Below, piece by piece: positions 19,087-30,545 of a stretch of 64,000 nucleotides of DNA. The stretch's first letter is position 1; the number at the start of each line of letters is the position of its first letter. The stretch is taken from positions 1 through 64,000 of the forward strand of contig JASAND010004254.1 of assembly GCA_030248195.1 (NCBI GenBank). Direction: 5' to 3'. Origin of the DNA: Trissonchulus latispiculum. Its lineage: Eukaryota; Nematoda; Enoplea; Enoplida; Ironidae. The notes beneath the pieces were generated by a model, which was not told the DNA's origin, searched no databases, and saw nothing but the letters and a program-made list of their open reading frames with translations. The translations under genes and the position numbers were made by a program.

Positions 19087-20217
19087 TGGGGTGAAAGACT
19101 ATGGCCCAAGAAACTCTTTGGCGCAATCGCGACATTTTTTGGCCGTCCCGTTAGTTGCAGGTTAGCGCTCCAAAGTTAGCTGTTGGAGCAGCCAAAACGG
19201 TATCATCACGACTTTCATTCAAATGCCCGTACGAGCAGAGTCATTTGTCGGCGGTACAAGGAAGCCCATCTAATATGAGCATATGGAGGTAGCCTAAGCA
19301 TACATAACGCCATTTGCCTCTACATTGCTTATTGATCCTGAAATGACAACTTAGGATCATATCCTACCTCAGTGACACTCGACAATTAGCATTTAAGGTG
19401 TATAAAATCTGCTGTAGTGGAGAAACGCACACCATTTTCCACAATTTGAACAAATAAATTAGACGTATAGATCCGTTGAATTTCGACTGATTCCTTGAGG
19501 ACCTCCGTTTTCTGTGAATTTTTGTTTATTTTTCGGTTGAAGTTGCGAGATTTCGACAAATTACAGTAATACCTCTCTACAGCCACGAGGCGGGAACAAC
19601 ACATACCGTTTTTTCGTCGTTTGTGGGTCCATGTAAGGCTATTTATGTGCCAAACTTTGCACAATTTGAGAAAGACCTCCATTTTCTGTGAATATCTGTT
19701 CATTTTTCGGTTGACGTTGAACCACCTTAACAAAGCACAGTTATGCCTCTCTAAGTGCCACGAAGCATGAATAGCTTATGCCGTTTTTTCGCCGTTTGTG
19801 TGTCTATATAAGGGCTATTTATGTGCCCAACTTTGAACAATTTGAAAAAGACCTTCATTTTCTGTGAATTTTTGTTTATTTTTCAGTTGACGTTGAACCA
19901 CCTTAACAAAGCACAGTTATGCCTCTCTAAGTGCCACGAAGCATGAAAAGCTTATGCTGTTTTCTCACCGTTTGTGGGTCTATATAAGGGCTATTTATGT
20001 GCCCAACTTTGGACAATTTGTCTTGTCTTGTACTTTTGTCCAGGAAACTTCCTTGTACCGCCGGCAAATTACTCTGGTCGTACAGGCATTTGAATGAAAG
20101 CCGTGATGATACCGTTTTGGCTGCCCCAGCAGCTAACTTTAGAGTGCTACCCTGCACTAACACCCTAAAAATGTCGCGATTGTGCCAAAGAGTTTCTTGG
20201 ACGATAGGCTTTCACCC

Positions 20218-20218
<1 letters not shown>
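19087..20218. repeat. Inverted repeat enclosing a 176-bp tandem repeat
   Basis: About 180 bp at 19087-19265 (GGTGAAAGACTATGGCCCAA to TACAAGGAAG) returns inverted at 20038-20218 with roughly 80-85% identity by eye. Between the arms, 19435-20020 holds 3.3 tandem copies of a 176-bp unit: CTATTTATGTGC recurs at 19639, 19815 and 19991. The last two copies are very similar and the first is diverged. The right arm abuts an (AT)n tract. Probably a non-autonomous fold-back element with a tandemly repeated core. Confidence 0.8.

Positions 20219-20220
<2 letters not shown>

Positions 20221-20306
<86 letters not shown>
20221..20306. repeat. (AT)43 microsatellite
   Basis: An uninterrupted AT dinucleotide tract starting directly after CACCCCAA, the end of the inverted repeat to its left. 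Confidence 0.97.
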
Positions 20307-20309
<3 letters not shown>

Positions 20310-20450
20310 GGCCAACGAGAATTCTGCATACGCTTCGAAGACTTAATTACACCCGTAGGGTGCTGTCTGTAAGGTACTGTTTGTAACCTGAATAGACACT
20401 CTGATTTCTATATTGTTATAAGCCAAATCGTACAACACCGTAGCTAACTA

Positions 20451-21622
20451 TAGTCTAGCAAACTTAAACTGGACCAAAAGAGTGAATTTTGTGGAGAGTT
20501 TATTATTCAAGTTAAGTATGACAATGTATATATTTTCTGAAAGCTCAGAAATCAGAGATTTCAAAAATTTTAAAAAATTCTAAAATTTTAGAATTTCAAA
20601 TTTCAGAAATTTTAGAAACTGTGGGAAAAGAAAAAATAAACGAAAAGTAGTCGAGTTTGGTATCAAATGAAAGGTCTCGTTCAGGAGAACGCGAATATGT
20701 ATCAATTATGCGGATTTGGGGCGGCACGTGGTTCCAGGGAGCCCATATCCCGAAAAATAAAAGTCATCGCTCAAAAATGCTGTCTGCGAAAGTTATTCCT
20801 CTTTAAACACCAAAAATAGGTAGTTTTAACACTTTTTGAGAGTTTAACCCAGGCTTGCGAAAGCTGTGAGCTGAATCAGGTCAAGCCAGTGCGCTACATT
20901 TTGCGTCTCATCATTATACTCAACTACGCAAAAATTGCAGCTTTGGATCTTCATGCATACGTAAGATAAGCTAATTTAAACAAACTTCAAAGAAGCCGCC
21001 GTGTCGGTTCCTTTGAAGTTTGTTTAAATTAGCTTATCTTACGCATGCATGAAGATCCAAAGCTGCAATTTTTACGTAGTTGTGTATAATGATGAGACGC
21101 AAAATGTAGCGCATTGGCTTGACTTGATTCAGCTCACAGCTTTCGCAAGCCTGGGTTAAACCCTCAAAAAGTGTTAAAACTACCTATTTTTGGTGTTTAA
21201 AGAGGAATAACTTTCGCAGACAGCATTTTTGAGCGATGACCCAATTATAACTTTCACCCAGCGTGACGAGAGGTTTCAAATGAGCCCAAGTTTGTAGCGA
21301 TTGGAGCAACTTTTATTTTTCGGGATATGGGCTCCCTGGAACCACGTGCCGCCCCAAATCCGCATAATTGATACATATTCGCGTTCTCCTGAACGAGACC
21401 TTTCATTTGATACCAAACTCGACTACTTTTCGTTTATTTTTTCTTTTCCTACAGTTTCTAAAATTTCTGAAATTTGAAATTCTAAAATTTTAGAATTTTT
21501 TAAAATTTTTGAAATCTCTGATTTCTGAGCTTTCAGAAAATATATACATTGTCATACTTAACTTGAATAATAAACTCTCCACAAAATTCACTCTTTTGGT
21601 CCAGTTTAAGTTTGCTAGACTA
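20451..21622. mobile_element. 1,172-bp long palindromic element with TA target duplication
   Basis: TAGTCTAGCAAACTTAAACT at 20451 is inverted at 21603-21622, and the arms (about 550 and 615 bp) pair nearly base for base around a roughly 10-bp centre near 21003. TA at 20449-20450 and 21623-21624 flank it. The duplicated segment to the right has the uninterrupted site GCTAACTAAGACTGG with a single TA at 22494-22495. That proves insertion with a 2-bp TA duplication, as for Tc1/mariner-type transposition. There is no ORF. The right arm carries about 70 bp (21239-21308) missing from the left arm. Confidence 0.93.
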
Positions 21623-23309
21623 TAAGACTGGTAAGACCTTCCGCTCCTACAATGTAAACGTTACAGAAAGTTTAACTTTAACACGACTTTAACAAGTCTT
21701 TAACAGGTAACAGGTCGCGATATTTCTAGTATTGCATGGGGACGGCAGAGCGACATGTAGGCAAAGCGACATGTGATTTTAAGCAAAAATTCCGGCGAAG
21801 CCGAAAAATTTCTGGAAATATTAGTTGAAAAATCTATTTTTTGAGCAATTTTCTTACCCCTTGCAGCCAATCTTCTTACCCCTTGTGTGAGCAATGTCGC
21901 GACCCCTTGTGGACGACATCGCCGAGGGGGGAATTCCCCCTTTCTCCCCCCGCTTGTTCACCTGTACCTGGACCCCTGGTTGGGAAATTTGGCTGCAAAC
22001 TATCTCTAGGGTTCGCAAGCTCGTGGGGTGTCGGGATTCTTATTCGGAATGTTGCTGGGCGAAAACGGTAATCTCAGCAGCCGGTTTAGCTATCCGATCG
22101 CTACCTTCTCTGAAGGACTGGATGTAGTCCGACAGTAGGGTGGGTGCAGAGTCAAAGGCTACATAAAATGGCGCACTATGTCCAAACTGCCATTGTTCAA
22201 GCATCTTGCGGTCAGACAGGGTTAGTTCAGTTCTTGTTCAGGGGATGCACGGGGACAGCAGGAAATTTAAGTTACAAACGGGTAACTATGGAAAATAAGT
22301 TTATATAAGCACACTAAGCACGGATAAATACGGATAAATTAATAAATACGGTTAGATGTGGTTAAAATGCGGTTACATGCGGTTAAATACACCCGTAGGG
22401 TGCTGTGCTGTCTGTAAGGTACTGTTTGTAACCTGAATAGTCACTCTGATTTCCATATTGTTATAAGCCAAATCTTACAACACCATAGCTAACTAAGACT
22501 GGTAAGACCTTCCGCTCCTACAATGTAAACGTTACAGAAAGTTTAACTTTAACAAGACTTTAACAAGTCTTTAACAGGTAACAGGTCGCGATATTTCTAG
22601 AATTGAATCGGAGACATGTAGGCAAAGTCCTAAAATCAGCACACAAATATGAGCTACGTAGTACAACAGGTACAAACATTAAACATATCCAGTCAGAAAA
22701 CAACGAAAGGATACGCATATATATAGCCAAAATTCTTTTTTCGTAAAACTGGGTTTAGATCGATTTCACGCTCAATCTCCACTGCTTCGAGTCCAGCACT
22801 CCGTCGGACCGTAGGCAGACTCTTTGGATTCCTGTAGCTCCAGCAACGTCATCAACATCAAAGTGATTTAAATGGTCTTCTGTGGCAGATGGTTCCAGGA
22901 GAAATAAGTGAGACTGTTTGGCAGGAAACTACGCAAAATGGACTGGAAACGCTCCGTTCAGCGATGAGATGAGATGGTGATAGCGCCGTTGACACCAAAC
23001 CTAAACTGAAAGAATCAGCGCTCTGGGTTGATCGAACATAGAGAAATGAGAAATGAGCAGAGAGGTGCAAAATTAAGTCCATACAAGTTACTAGGGTTGG
23101 GTGATTTGACAATAAAAGTTGGGACTTCAGCGCGTTAAAGGCCTGGACCCATACCTGAATGGGAGGTCAAATTTCACCGACCCTTGTAGAAGCTAATTTG
23201 GGTACCCATTGTGAGAGCGATTATTACAATTTTTGCCATTTTTTAACAAAGAACAGCGATTTTTTAGCCAAAACACATTTTTCAGACGTTTCCAAGCAAA
23301 AAAGTGTTT

Positions 23310-23660
23310 TTAAGCGAATAATTCCGGCGAAGCCAAAAAATTTCTGGAAATTTTAGTCGAAAAATTTCTGGAAATTTTTTGGGCAATTTTCTGTGCCTGG
23401 ACCCCTGGTTGGGATATTTGGTTGCAAGCTATTTCTAGGGCTCGCAAGCTCGTGGGGTGTCGGGATTCTTTTTCGGAATGTTGCTGGGCGAAAACGGTAA
23501 TCTCAGCAGCCGGTTTAGCTATCCGATCGCTAATTTCTCTGAAGGACTGGATGTAGTCCGACAGTAGGGTGGGTGCAGAGTCAAAGGCTACATAAAATGG
23601 CGCACTATGTCCAAACTGCCATTGTTCAAGCATCTTGCGGTCAGACAGGGTTAGTTCAGT
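23310..23660 (-). pseudogene. ORF fragment present in both duplicated units, unknown family
   Basis: The minus strand reads TLSDRKMLEQWQFGHSAPFY, VAFDSAPTLLSDYIQSF, REISDRIAKPAAEITVF, open for about 110 codons. The first unit (21960-22240) encodes the same protein with a stop after QQHSE and several changes. Conservation of the frame between copies and its protein-like composition suggest a real coding ancestor, perhaps part of a retroelement or an exon. I recognise no domain. Confidence 0.3.
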
Positions 23661-23825
23661 TCTTGTTCAGGGGATGCACGGGGACAGCAGGAAATTTAAG
23701 TTACAAACGGGTAACTATGGAAAATAAGTTTGTATAAGCACACTAAGCACGGATAAATACGGATAAATTAATAAATACGGTTAGATGTGGTTAAAATGCG
23801 GTTATATGCGGTTAAATACATGAAT

Positions 23826-26286
23826 AAGGTTAAATGCGCTAGATACTGTTAAGATACGGTTAAATACTGTTTACTCAAACACGCACAACAGACCGAACAG
23901 GGGCTGGGTTCATGCAGAGTGCTTTTAACGGTTCGCACAAGATCGCTATCGTTACAGGTCGCTCGAACTTCACATCACTACAGGCTTCTGGTTCACGACA
24001 CGTTGGAGACTCTGCGAGTAAAGATAGTTCACGAGGGGGCTCTCTTGCCCGCATTCGCCAAGTTAGATCAAATAAGCTGGGAAGCGTTCTCATGTGACGG
24101 TTGGTTAAATAGTTTCCGTTATCGCGAACTGGAGCCCGACTCGCACGCCTTTAATCTAGCGGATTCGTGATCAGTCACACTACGGTTGCTTGAGGAGTCC
24201 ACCAGTTGTTCTTGTTATCGCTTCGGCGTATCCTAGGACGTACCTAGTTCGGAGTTGTTTACCGGGGCTTGGCGTCTGCCACGAGGCGCCCGGCGGGTGC
24301 CGTCCAGACCGCGCCTGACGGTATAGAAGCCATCACGGACCTGCCCCGCCGCATTCTTAGAAGTTATTTAAAGCTTCGACAACACAGATGTGCATACGTT
24401 TGTAAACAAAGATACACAAAACGGACACTCGTCACAGCGGTCATAACTCACTACTTACCCTAGAGCTACAATCGAGAAGTAGGATTCGTTACACCCAACT
24501 GCGGCGGGGTACCCCCAATTTATGGATGGACATAATATACTCCTTTTAAACACACATCCTGTTTTCTGTGTTACCCCTTTTTCTAGATTCTAAGATTTGG
24601 AGCATCGGAAAGGTCAACATTGGTTTAATCTTTCGAGAATTCAGCCTAAATTTGTAACGAAACCCTTTTGTGTTACATTTAGGATGACGACCTGTCTGTC
24701 TGTCTGTTCTCGGCCACTCTGCCCGTAGGCAATATGGGGGTCAGTCTCGGCATATTTAATATTTAGCGGATGCAGCAGCCAGATCAATTGACCCAAAAGT
24801 AAGCGACCGAACAGGTCTAAGGGGAGTGTGGGTCACTGACCCTCCGTGGCTTGTGCGACCGACCTGCTGTCTCAGACATGACCAGTACGCCGTCAACTGA
24901 CACGGACGATTGAACGTACACCGAGGATGTGAGGGACATTCAACCAGCTTACTAGCGACGTGGCACCTCCCGGGCACCCTCAAGCCACAATTTTTGAAGA
25001 TGATGCGTCCGCCTCATCAGACATCAGTGCATCTACCTCAGCAATTATATTTATAAAGGAAAACAACTGAGGCAAGCATAGCTTGACGGCACTGACATTA
25101 TTATATAGCCTATATCATATAGGATGACGATCACCAAGATCGATGCCAAGATCACTAAGAATGTAGACAAACACTTATGCAGTCCAACTAGAGCAGCGGA
25201 TGAAGTACACGCCAGCTGGTGGAGCCTGGGACTGCTAAAACACGGTCCCAAAGACCTCAAGATTACGTCCAGCCCTGTCAACGCACAAACCTAATGGTGC
25301 AGTCATAGTCGTTGACGCAAGTGGACGCGCATAGACGCGTATAGGGGTATGCATGCGTTCGGCTTCAATGCATTTCAAAACTGAAAAAACGGCATGTTTC
25401 AATCTGAATCGTCGACACGCGTCTACGCGCGTCTCTATGTGCTGGCGACTATGAATGCATTTTTAGGAACACAGACCTCACATATGCATAGCTGACGCTA
25501 TACAGCACGTATAAACGATCGACCGAGGCTACTTGACCCTCGGGGGTAACTTGACCCGTTCCGGAAACAAAATTTGGGAACCTACCTATTAAAAGAAGCA
25601 AGGCAAGACCTACGTAAATCTTTTTTAGGGCATGTTGTAGAGTGGTGTCTTTACTATGTACTCAATCTACAAAATTATCGAGTTTCTGCAGTTAATGAGC
25701 CCATAACAGCAAAAACACGACACCATGATGACACTCGCTGAAGAAGTGCCATTTTTTGCTACACGGGAGATAAACTGTAAAAACCGCCCCCTCTAAGAAA
25801 CATGTGAAAATTATATATCAAAAGAAAGCGAAACATCTGGGCTATCCAATGAACTAGGGTTTGAATCGGTTTGAAGTTATACGAAAATTTTAACCTGGGG
25901 GGTCATGTAGCCCCGCAATTTTTTGGAGTGGGGTTACTTGACCCATCAATTGGGGGTAACTTGACCCATTATTTAAAATGACCACAAAATTGAAATTTTC
26001 TAAAAGTAAGCGCCATCTTCCATGTTTTTGCAGTGATACATATATATACGCGTTTGCTAATACAGGTACATACGTAAAGTATCAATATGCAAATTAGTTT
26101 TAACTTGCATGTACACGTATGACTGCCAAATTCTAAGAAAAATTAACTTCGTAAGATTCTTATGCAAGGCAACCTTGGTGGGTGAAAAATACAAATTTTC
26201 CTAAATCCTCCTTTATTTCTCACTCATTCTCTTTCCACCACGGACCCCCCTTCCTGTCCTTTTCCCTCTTTAAACACAATTGATTA
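23826..26286. other. Unassigned intergenic sequence
   Basis: Short minus-strand ORFs at 24756-24983 and 25051-25281 (the latter with a hydrophobic run LVILASILVIVILYDIGYII) are not recognised. GGGGTAACTTGACCC occurs at about 25543 and 25953 as a direct repeat. Nothing else is supported. Confidence 0.35.
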
Positions 26287-26562
26287 TTGATTTACGTACG
26301 TTATTCAGCTATGCATTATCCGCATATTTTAGAATTAAGGAAATACATATTAAATTTCCAAAAAGGACGAGAGACTATATTCGAGGATGTCCAGAAAAAC
26401 GTCCAGGAAAACGACCAGCACCTCCAGGACCATACGCCAGAACAGCTTGAAGAAACTGTTCGCAATATTCTCTCTGTCCCGCCTGAAATTGGTTTCGAAA
26501 CAACTGGAAGCGCCGAAACTTAAACGGGTATTCCCCGTCGGACTCTGGACAGACATGTGCAA

Positions 26563-26972
26563 TGGCTTATTTTTAGGGGGAGCAAATATCTGGAGGGGGA
26601 GCTGTATGGGGGCTCAAAGTTGCCTTCCCCCATCGATGGGGGGCTCACCAAAAATGGGGAGGGGGGCATATTTTTGACAAAAAGTTTAAAAATTTAACGT
26701 TTTTTGTGCAAAAACTGCCAAAAATCGCTAAAAAGTGACTAATTGTAGGTGTGTTTTAAGCTAAAATAACAAGAATTTGGTTTAAAAATCCGGCGAAGCC
26801 GGAAAATTTTTGAAATTTTAGGGTAAAAATGGTAAAATTTGGCAATTTTCTGGGGTATGGGGGGAGGTCGAAATTTATGGGGGGGCTTTTTATGGGGGGA
26901 ACCTCGAATGGAGGGGGGAGGTCGCCGAGTGGGGGGACCCACGCCCACCCCCACCCCAGTAAAAATAAGCCA
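26563..26972. mobile_element. 410-bp fold-back element inserted in the transposase gene
   Basis: TGGCTTATTTTTA at 26563 is mirrored by TAAAAATAAGCCA ending at 26972, and the interior is G-rich with scattered inverted repeats. TGTGCAA precedes it and GGTGCAA follows, an imperfect 7-bp duplication. It splits the transposase frame exactly between H-V-Q and R-M-R-N-G. Confidence 0.75.
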
Positions 26973-27377
26973 GGTGCAACGTATGAGAAACGGTAATGCC
27001 CCGGCCCGCCGGCCTGGACATCCGTCAGCTCTTCCCCTTGAAACTGAGAAAGCCCTGGTATCAAATCTTTTGTACTGTGCCAAGTGGGGATTACCCCATG
27101 AGTACTGACTCTACGTTTTGTGGTACAGGCCAGCCCAAACAAGGTTGGCATTTCCGTGGCCTGCTTCAAGAACAACGTCCCTGGTGTCGATTGGGTCAAA
27201 ACATTCCTGAAACGCCACACAATTTTGAGCCTGAAGCTGGGAAATAATTTGACGATGACCCGCGCGAACAGCACGAGTGAAGAAACTATCAGCCTGTATT
27301 TTGACAGTTTGGAGGTACGTACAGTAAATAGCATGTTCTACGAGTACGTAAGTACGTATGAGTACAGTTGCGTACCA

Positions 27378-27655
27378 GACCCGCACCCAGGATTTTGAAA
27401 AGGGGGGGGGCTCCAAGGTAACATGCAACGGGGGGTCTGGATGGCGGAGCCACCCAGAAGTTAAGGAATTTTTGTATTTTTGCCCAAAAACAGTACATTG
27501 AAACATTCTTGCAAAAAGCAGGTTATCGCGCCGAAGGCGCGAAAATTTTTTAAAAAATAGCTGTTTTTGCCATAAAAATAGCAAAAATGTTCTATTTTGT
27601 CATCCCAAAATGGGAGGGTCTAGACCCCTTGAACCCCCTCTTGGTGCGGCCTTGT
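27378..27655. repeat. Dispersed repeat inside the transposase intron, copy 1
   Basis: CCCGCACCCAGGATTTTGAA to GGTGCGGCCTT. A second copy in the same orientation lies at 47354-47634 in a NUP214 intron. Both have GGGGGTCTGG...CCCAGAAGTTAA/GAAG followed by TTTTTGCCCAAAAACAGTAC and an AT-rich part with GCGCCGAAGGCGC. The CCGCACCCAGG and CCTGGGTGCGG ends of the 47-kb copy are inverted, so this may be a small transposon. Confidence 0.85.
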
Positions 27656-28989
27656 TGCGTACGTATATAGATGTTGTTCAGTTCTATAATATGAAATTTT
27701 TTTCATAAATTTTCGTTGAATTCTTCATAAATTTTCGAAAAAGCGCTTAAATTTGTGTACGTACGAATGCATAGCTTTTTTCTGAAAGTTGTTGAAAAGA
27801 ATATGTACGTACCGTTTTTGTTTTTGCTTGATGTGAATTTTTGCATACGCACGTTTATATGCATACGCATACGCATTTATTTACACATTTTATTACATAT
27901 TTTAGGAAACCATCAATGACATCGACCCTGATAATATATTCAATTACGATAAAACAGCCTGTTCAGACGATCCTGGAAAAGAAAAATGCTTCTTCAGACG
28001 TGGCAGCGGTCAGCCCGCGGACCGCATCGTTGCCCACTCAAAGAAAAACTTTTCTGTAATGTGCTGCGGCTCGGCGGCTGGAACAGTTCTTCCACCCTTT
28101 GTCGTATTTAAAAGGGGAAAGATTGATCGTCCCGAGTCTTGGACTGTTGAACCCAGTTGGTGTGACCGGGGTCCGTCTGGCTCTCCCCTGTGTAAGTGTC
28201 AAAGCTGCCATGAAGGAATGAAGGCCGACGCGGCCCCCCACGGGTGGTTCGATTCCAGAACGTTTCTCTCCTGGTTCAAAACATTATTTTGACCCATGCC
28301 CAGCGATTGCAGGGCACGAAGGTTCTGATTGGAGACAATTTGGCGTGTCATTTCAACCCAGAAATTGTTCAACTTTTCTTTGAAAACGACATCAGGTTTG
28401 TTTGCCTCCCCCAGACAGTACCCAAGTCTGTCAGCCGCTTGATGTGGCAGTCTTTAAGCCACTAAAGCAGGTCTGGAGACGTGCTCTTCAACGTTTCAAT
28501 GAGTGGGTAGTCTTCAAGTATGGTGGAAACTTGTGCATTGCTGAAATTGAATCTGTGAAGTCCCGTTTTGCACTGCCAATATGGTAGACTTACACGCGAA
28601 GCAGTCGTCGAAGAAGCCAGATTTACGGCTTGCATGGTTCAAGAAATGCTGGATTATTTGATTTCTGCAAAAATGACAAGCTTTCGACGCCAAAACAAGA
28701 AAATCTGCTATATCTCACGGTAGAGAAAAGCTACAAACTTGCTTTAAAAAGCAAAATGTGAAGCTCAATGAGATCTTTCGAATGAATATAGTCATAACTG
28801 TATAGCAGCTGCCAAACGTTCAGAAATTGGGAAAAACCACTCTGACCGGAAATCTCGAATTTTTGAATCGGGATTGCGCGGAGGGTGTTAGAATGCTAAA
28901 GGAACTTATTTCGGAAAGTTTCGCCAAATTTCGTCCTGATTTGCCCCGCCAACCAACAATTTATGCCCAAAAGGAATCACCACCTTGGT

Positions 28990-29815
28990 GCTGGTTTCCT
29001 TTCGGGTATTTTTGACTCAACGCCTTTAATTCTTTATGTAAATGGCTAAAACTACGAAATAACCGTGCTATTTCCGTGCTCTTTAACATTCTGGGACCAG
29101 TCCTGTATTTTTAGGCCGAGAGATAAGAAAGTTTTGGTTTTTGGACTTAGGCTCCCAGTAGCTGGACAATACACGGCATTGAATGTTATGGCAGGAAAGA
29201 GGACACGAAAATGAACATTTTTGCTTTTACAACCTTTGATTTATCTCCTGTGGTTAAGCCAGTATAAGCAAAAACTGTTTTTAGGGCCAAAAATGGCCAT
29301 TTTCAAGAAAATCAGTTTTTTCAAAATTACTGCCAGATGTTAAAAACAAAGTAGACTTATTTATACTCAATCGATGCAGCGTCCAAATACCCATTTTATG
29401 AATGCCTATTAGCCGGACGTTATTGCTTTCAGCTAGAGATGTGGCCGAAAAACCATTTTGGCAAAACTGCGATTATTTTGTTTCGAACATTGATTTCTCA
29501 AAAACCACTCGGCGGATTCCGCAGATTTTGGCGGAATTGAAATTCGTACTTCTGCAGAGGGACGTTTTTCTTGGTTTGGGCTAAAATGTATCGAGCAGCA
29601 AGAAAACTCAATGCGAAGTTGCGAGTTTTCGGGTTACCGAGCATTTGACCGATTTTGTCGACCGTTAAGACCTGCTGAGCCAAATCCAAAAAAACGTCCC
29701 TCGGCCCATATGACCTTCATATAGTGGCACAAAAAGAACTTTTGGCCGATTCTTCAGTTTTGAGAAATCGATGTTCAAAAATTTTTGGTCTACATTCATC
29801 CTGTTGGATGTCAGC
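28990..29815. repeat. Dispersed repeat of about 830 bp, copy 1
   Basis: From GCTGGTTTCCTTTCGGGTAT to GTTTTGGTCTACATTCATCC-like sequence. A diverged copy is at 39195-40060. Shared words include CTAAAAACAGGAC/CGGGACCAGTCC, ACATTTTTGCTTTTA, AACCATTTTGGCAAAACTGC, GAGGGACGTTTTTCTT and CAAAAAGAACTTTTGGCCGA. No coding potential recognised. Confidence 0.8.
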
Positions 29816-30545
29816 ATGTCTGAAAATTTCTGATATCACTGTAAAAAAAATTTCCTAGCTGTTATCTATTTTTCTCTGATCACTGTTGTCATTCAAGAAA
29901 AATAGATAAAAGTTATCAGATATAAAAGATATCAGTTAGCTATTATTTCGGGATTGACTGAAAATCTAGAAAATTAGATAACAGTTATCTAATATTGCTG
30001 GCTAATATCAATCTTTTTAATTTGGGCATTAGTACTTCAACTGCAATTGATAACCTGTACTCATTAAATATTGTTGATAGTGCCCAAATTTTTTAGTCTT
30101 AAAGTAAGTTAAATAGTTTAGATAGTTATCAATTTTAATAGTTTTCGGCGTTTTATGATGATAGCGGCAATAAGCAACATGGGAAGAGGAGAGGCTCCTT
30201 AGTAGCTACGAAACTGTACTGAAATTGCGCCTACACTCAATTTTACCTGATAGTAGGGGGGGCAAAGTTGTATCCGGCTCTATAATTTCAGACACAGCCT
30301 GGACCCAGAACCGGACGGCTTTCCCAAGACCGCCAGGCTCGGATTCCGAGAAATACTTTAATCAATCTGTACTGGGTTTTGGTCTAAATTGCACTATTAT
30401 TATCCGTATTTGGTGATACGAACGACAGCAAAAGCATCAGGAACAAAGCGATACTTGGAACAAGGCGATACTTTGCTTAACTTAATGACGCTATTATTGT
30501 TTTCCAATATTTGCTGTGGACGTTGTCAGTAGAACTAAAGATGAG
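29816..30545. other. Unassigned AT-rich sequence
   Basis: Several short inverted GATAACAGTTATC-type motifs occur at 29855-30140, where TTATCTAATATTGC and GATAGTTATCAATTTT alternate. No gene or defined element. Confidence 0.3.

Larger units (their letters stand above)
20341..23825. repeat. Tandem segmental duplication (two diverged units)
   Basis: Unit 1 starts at 20350 (ACCCGTAGGGTGCTGTCTGT) and unit 2 at 22390 with the same words. After the insertion in unit 1 is removed, both continue through CTAAGACTGGTAAGACCTTC, ACAGGTCGCGATATTTCTAG, a block with TTCCGGCGAAGCC, and then GACCCCTGGTTGGG to GGTTAAATAC (21968-22387 and 23397-23817). The last block is nearly identical in the two units. Unit 2 carries about 640 bp more between its first and second blocks (about 22640-23325). 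Confidence 0.85.
26287..28590 (+). pseudogene. pogo/Tigger-like DDE transposase, intron-bearing and disrupted
   Basis: Degenerate but collinear pieces. (1) A psq-type helix-turn-helix: PEQLEETVRNIL near 26430, then a TAA, then TGIPRRTLDRHVQ at 26525-26562. (2) After an inserted element (26563-26972), RRPGHPSALPLETEKALV and NLLYCAKWGLP, the start of the CENP-B-type DNA-binding domain, then a stop and frame change. (3) VDWVKTFLKRHTILSLKLGN, with EETISLYFDSLE at a GT donor (27315). (4) After an acceptor at 27904-27905, ETINDIDPDNIFNYDKTA (first catalytic Asp), then LPPFVVFKRGKI. (5) In a shifted frame VLIGDNLACHF (second Asp). (6) In another frame LPPDSTQVCQPLDVAVFKPL (third Asp). There are two frameshifts after the intron (near 28288 and 28400) and two earlier stops, so it is not functional. 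Such transposases use TA targets. Confidence 0.85.

Noticed and set aside
25525..25970. Element bounded by GGTAACTTGACCC motifs
   Set aside because: The motifs are direct, not inverted, and no duplication or second copy of the interval was seen.
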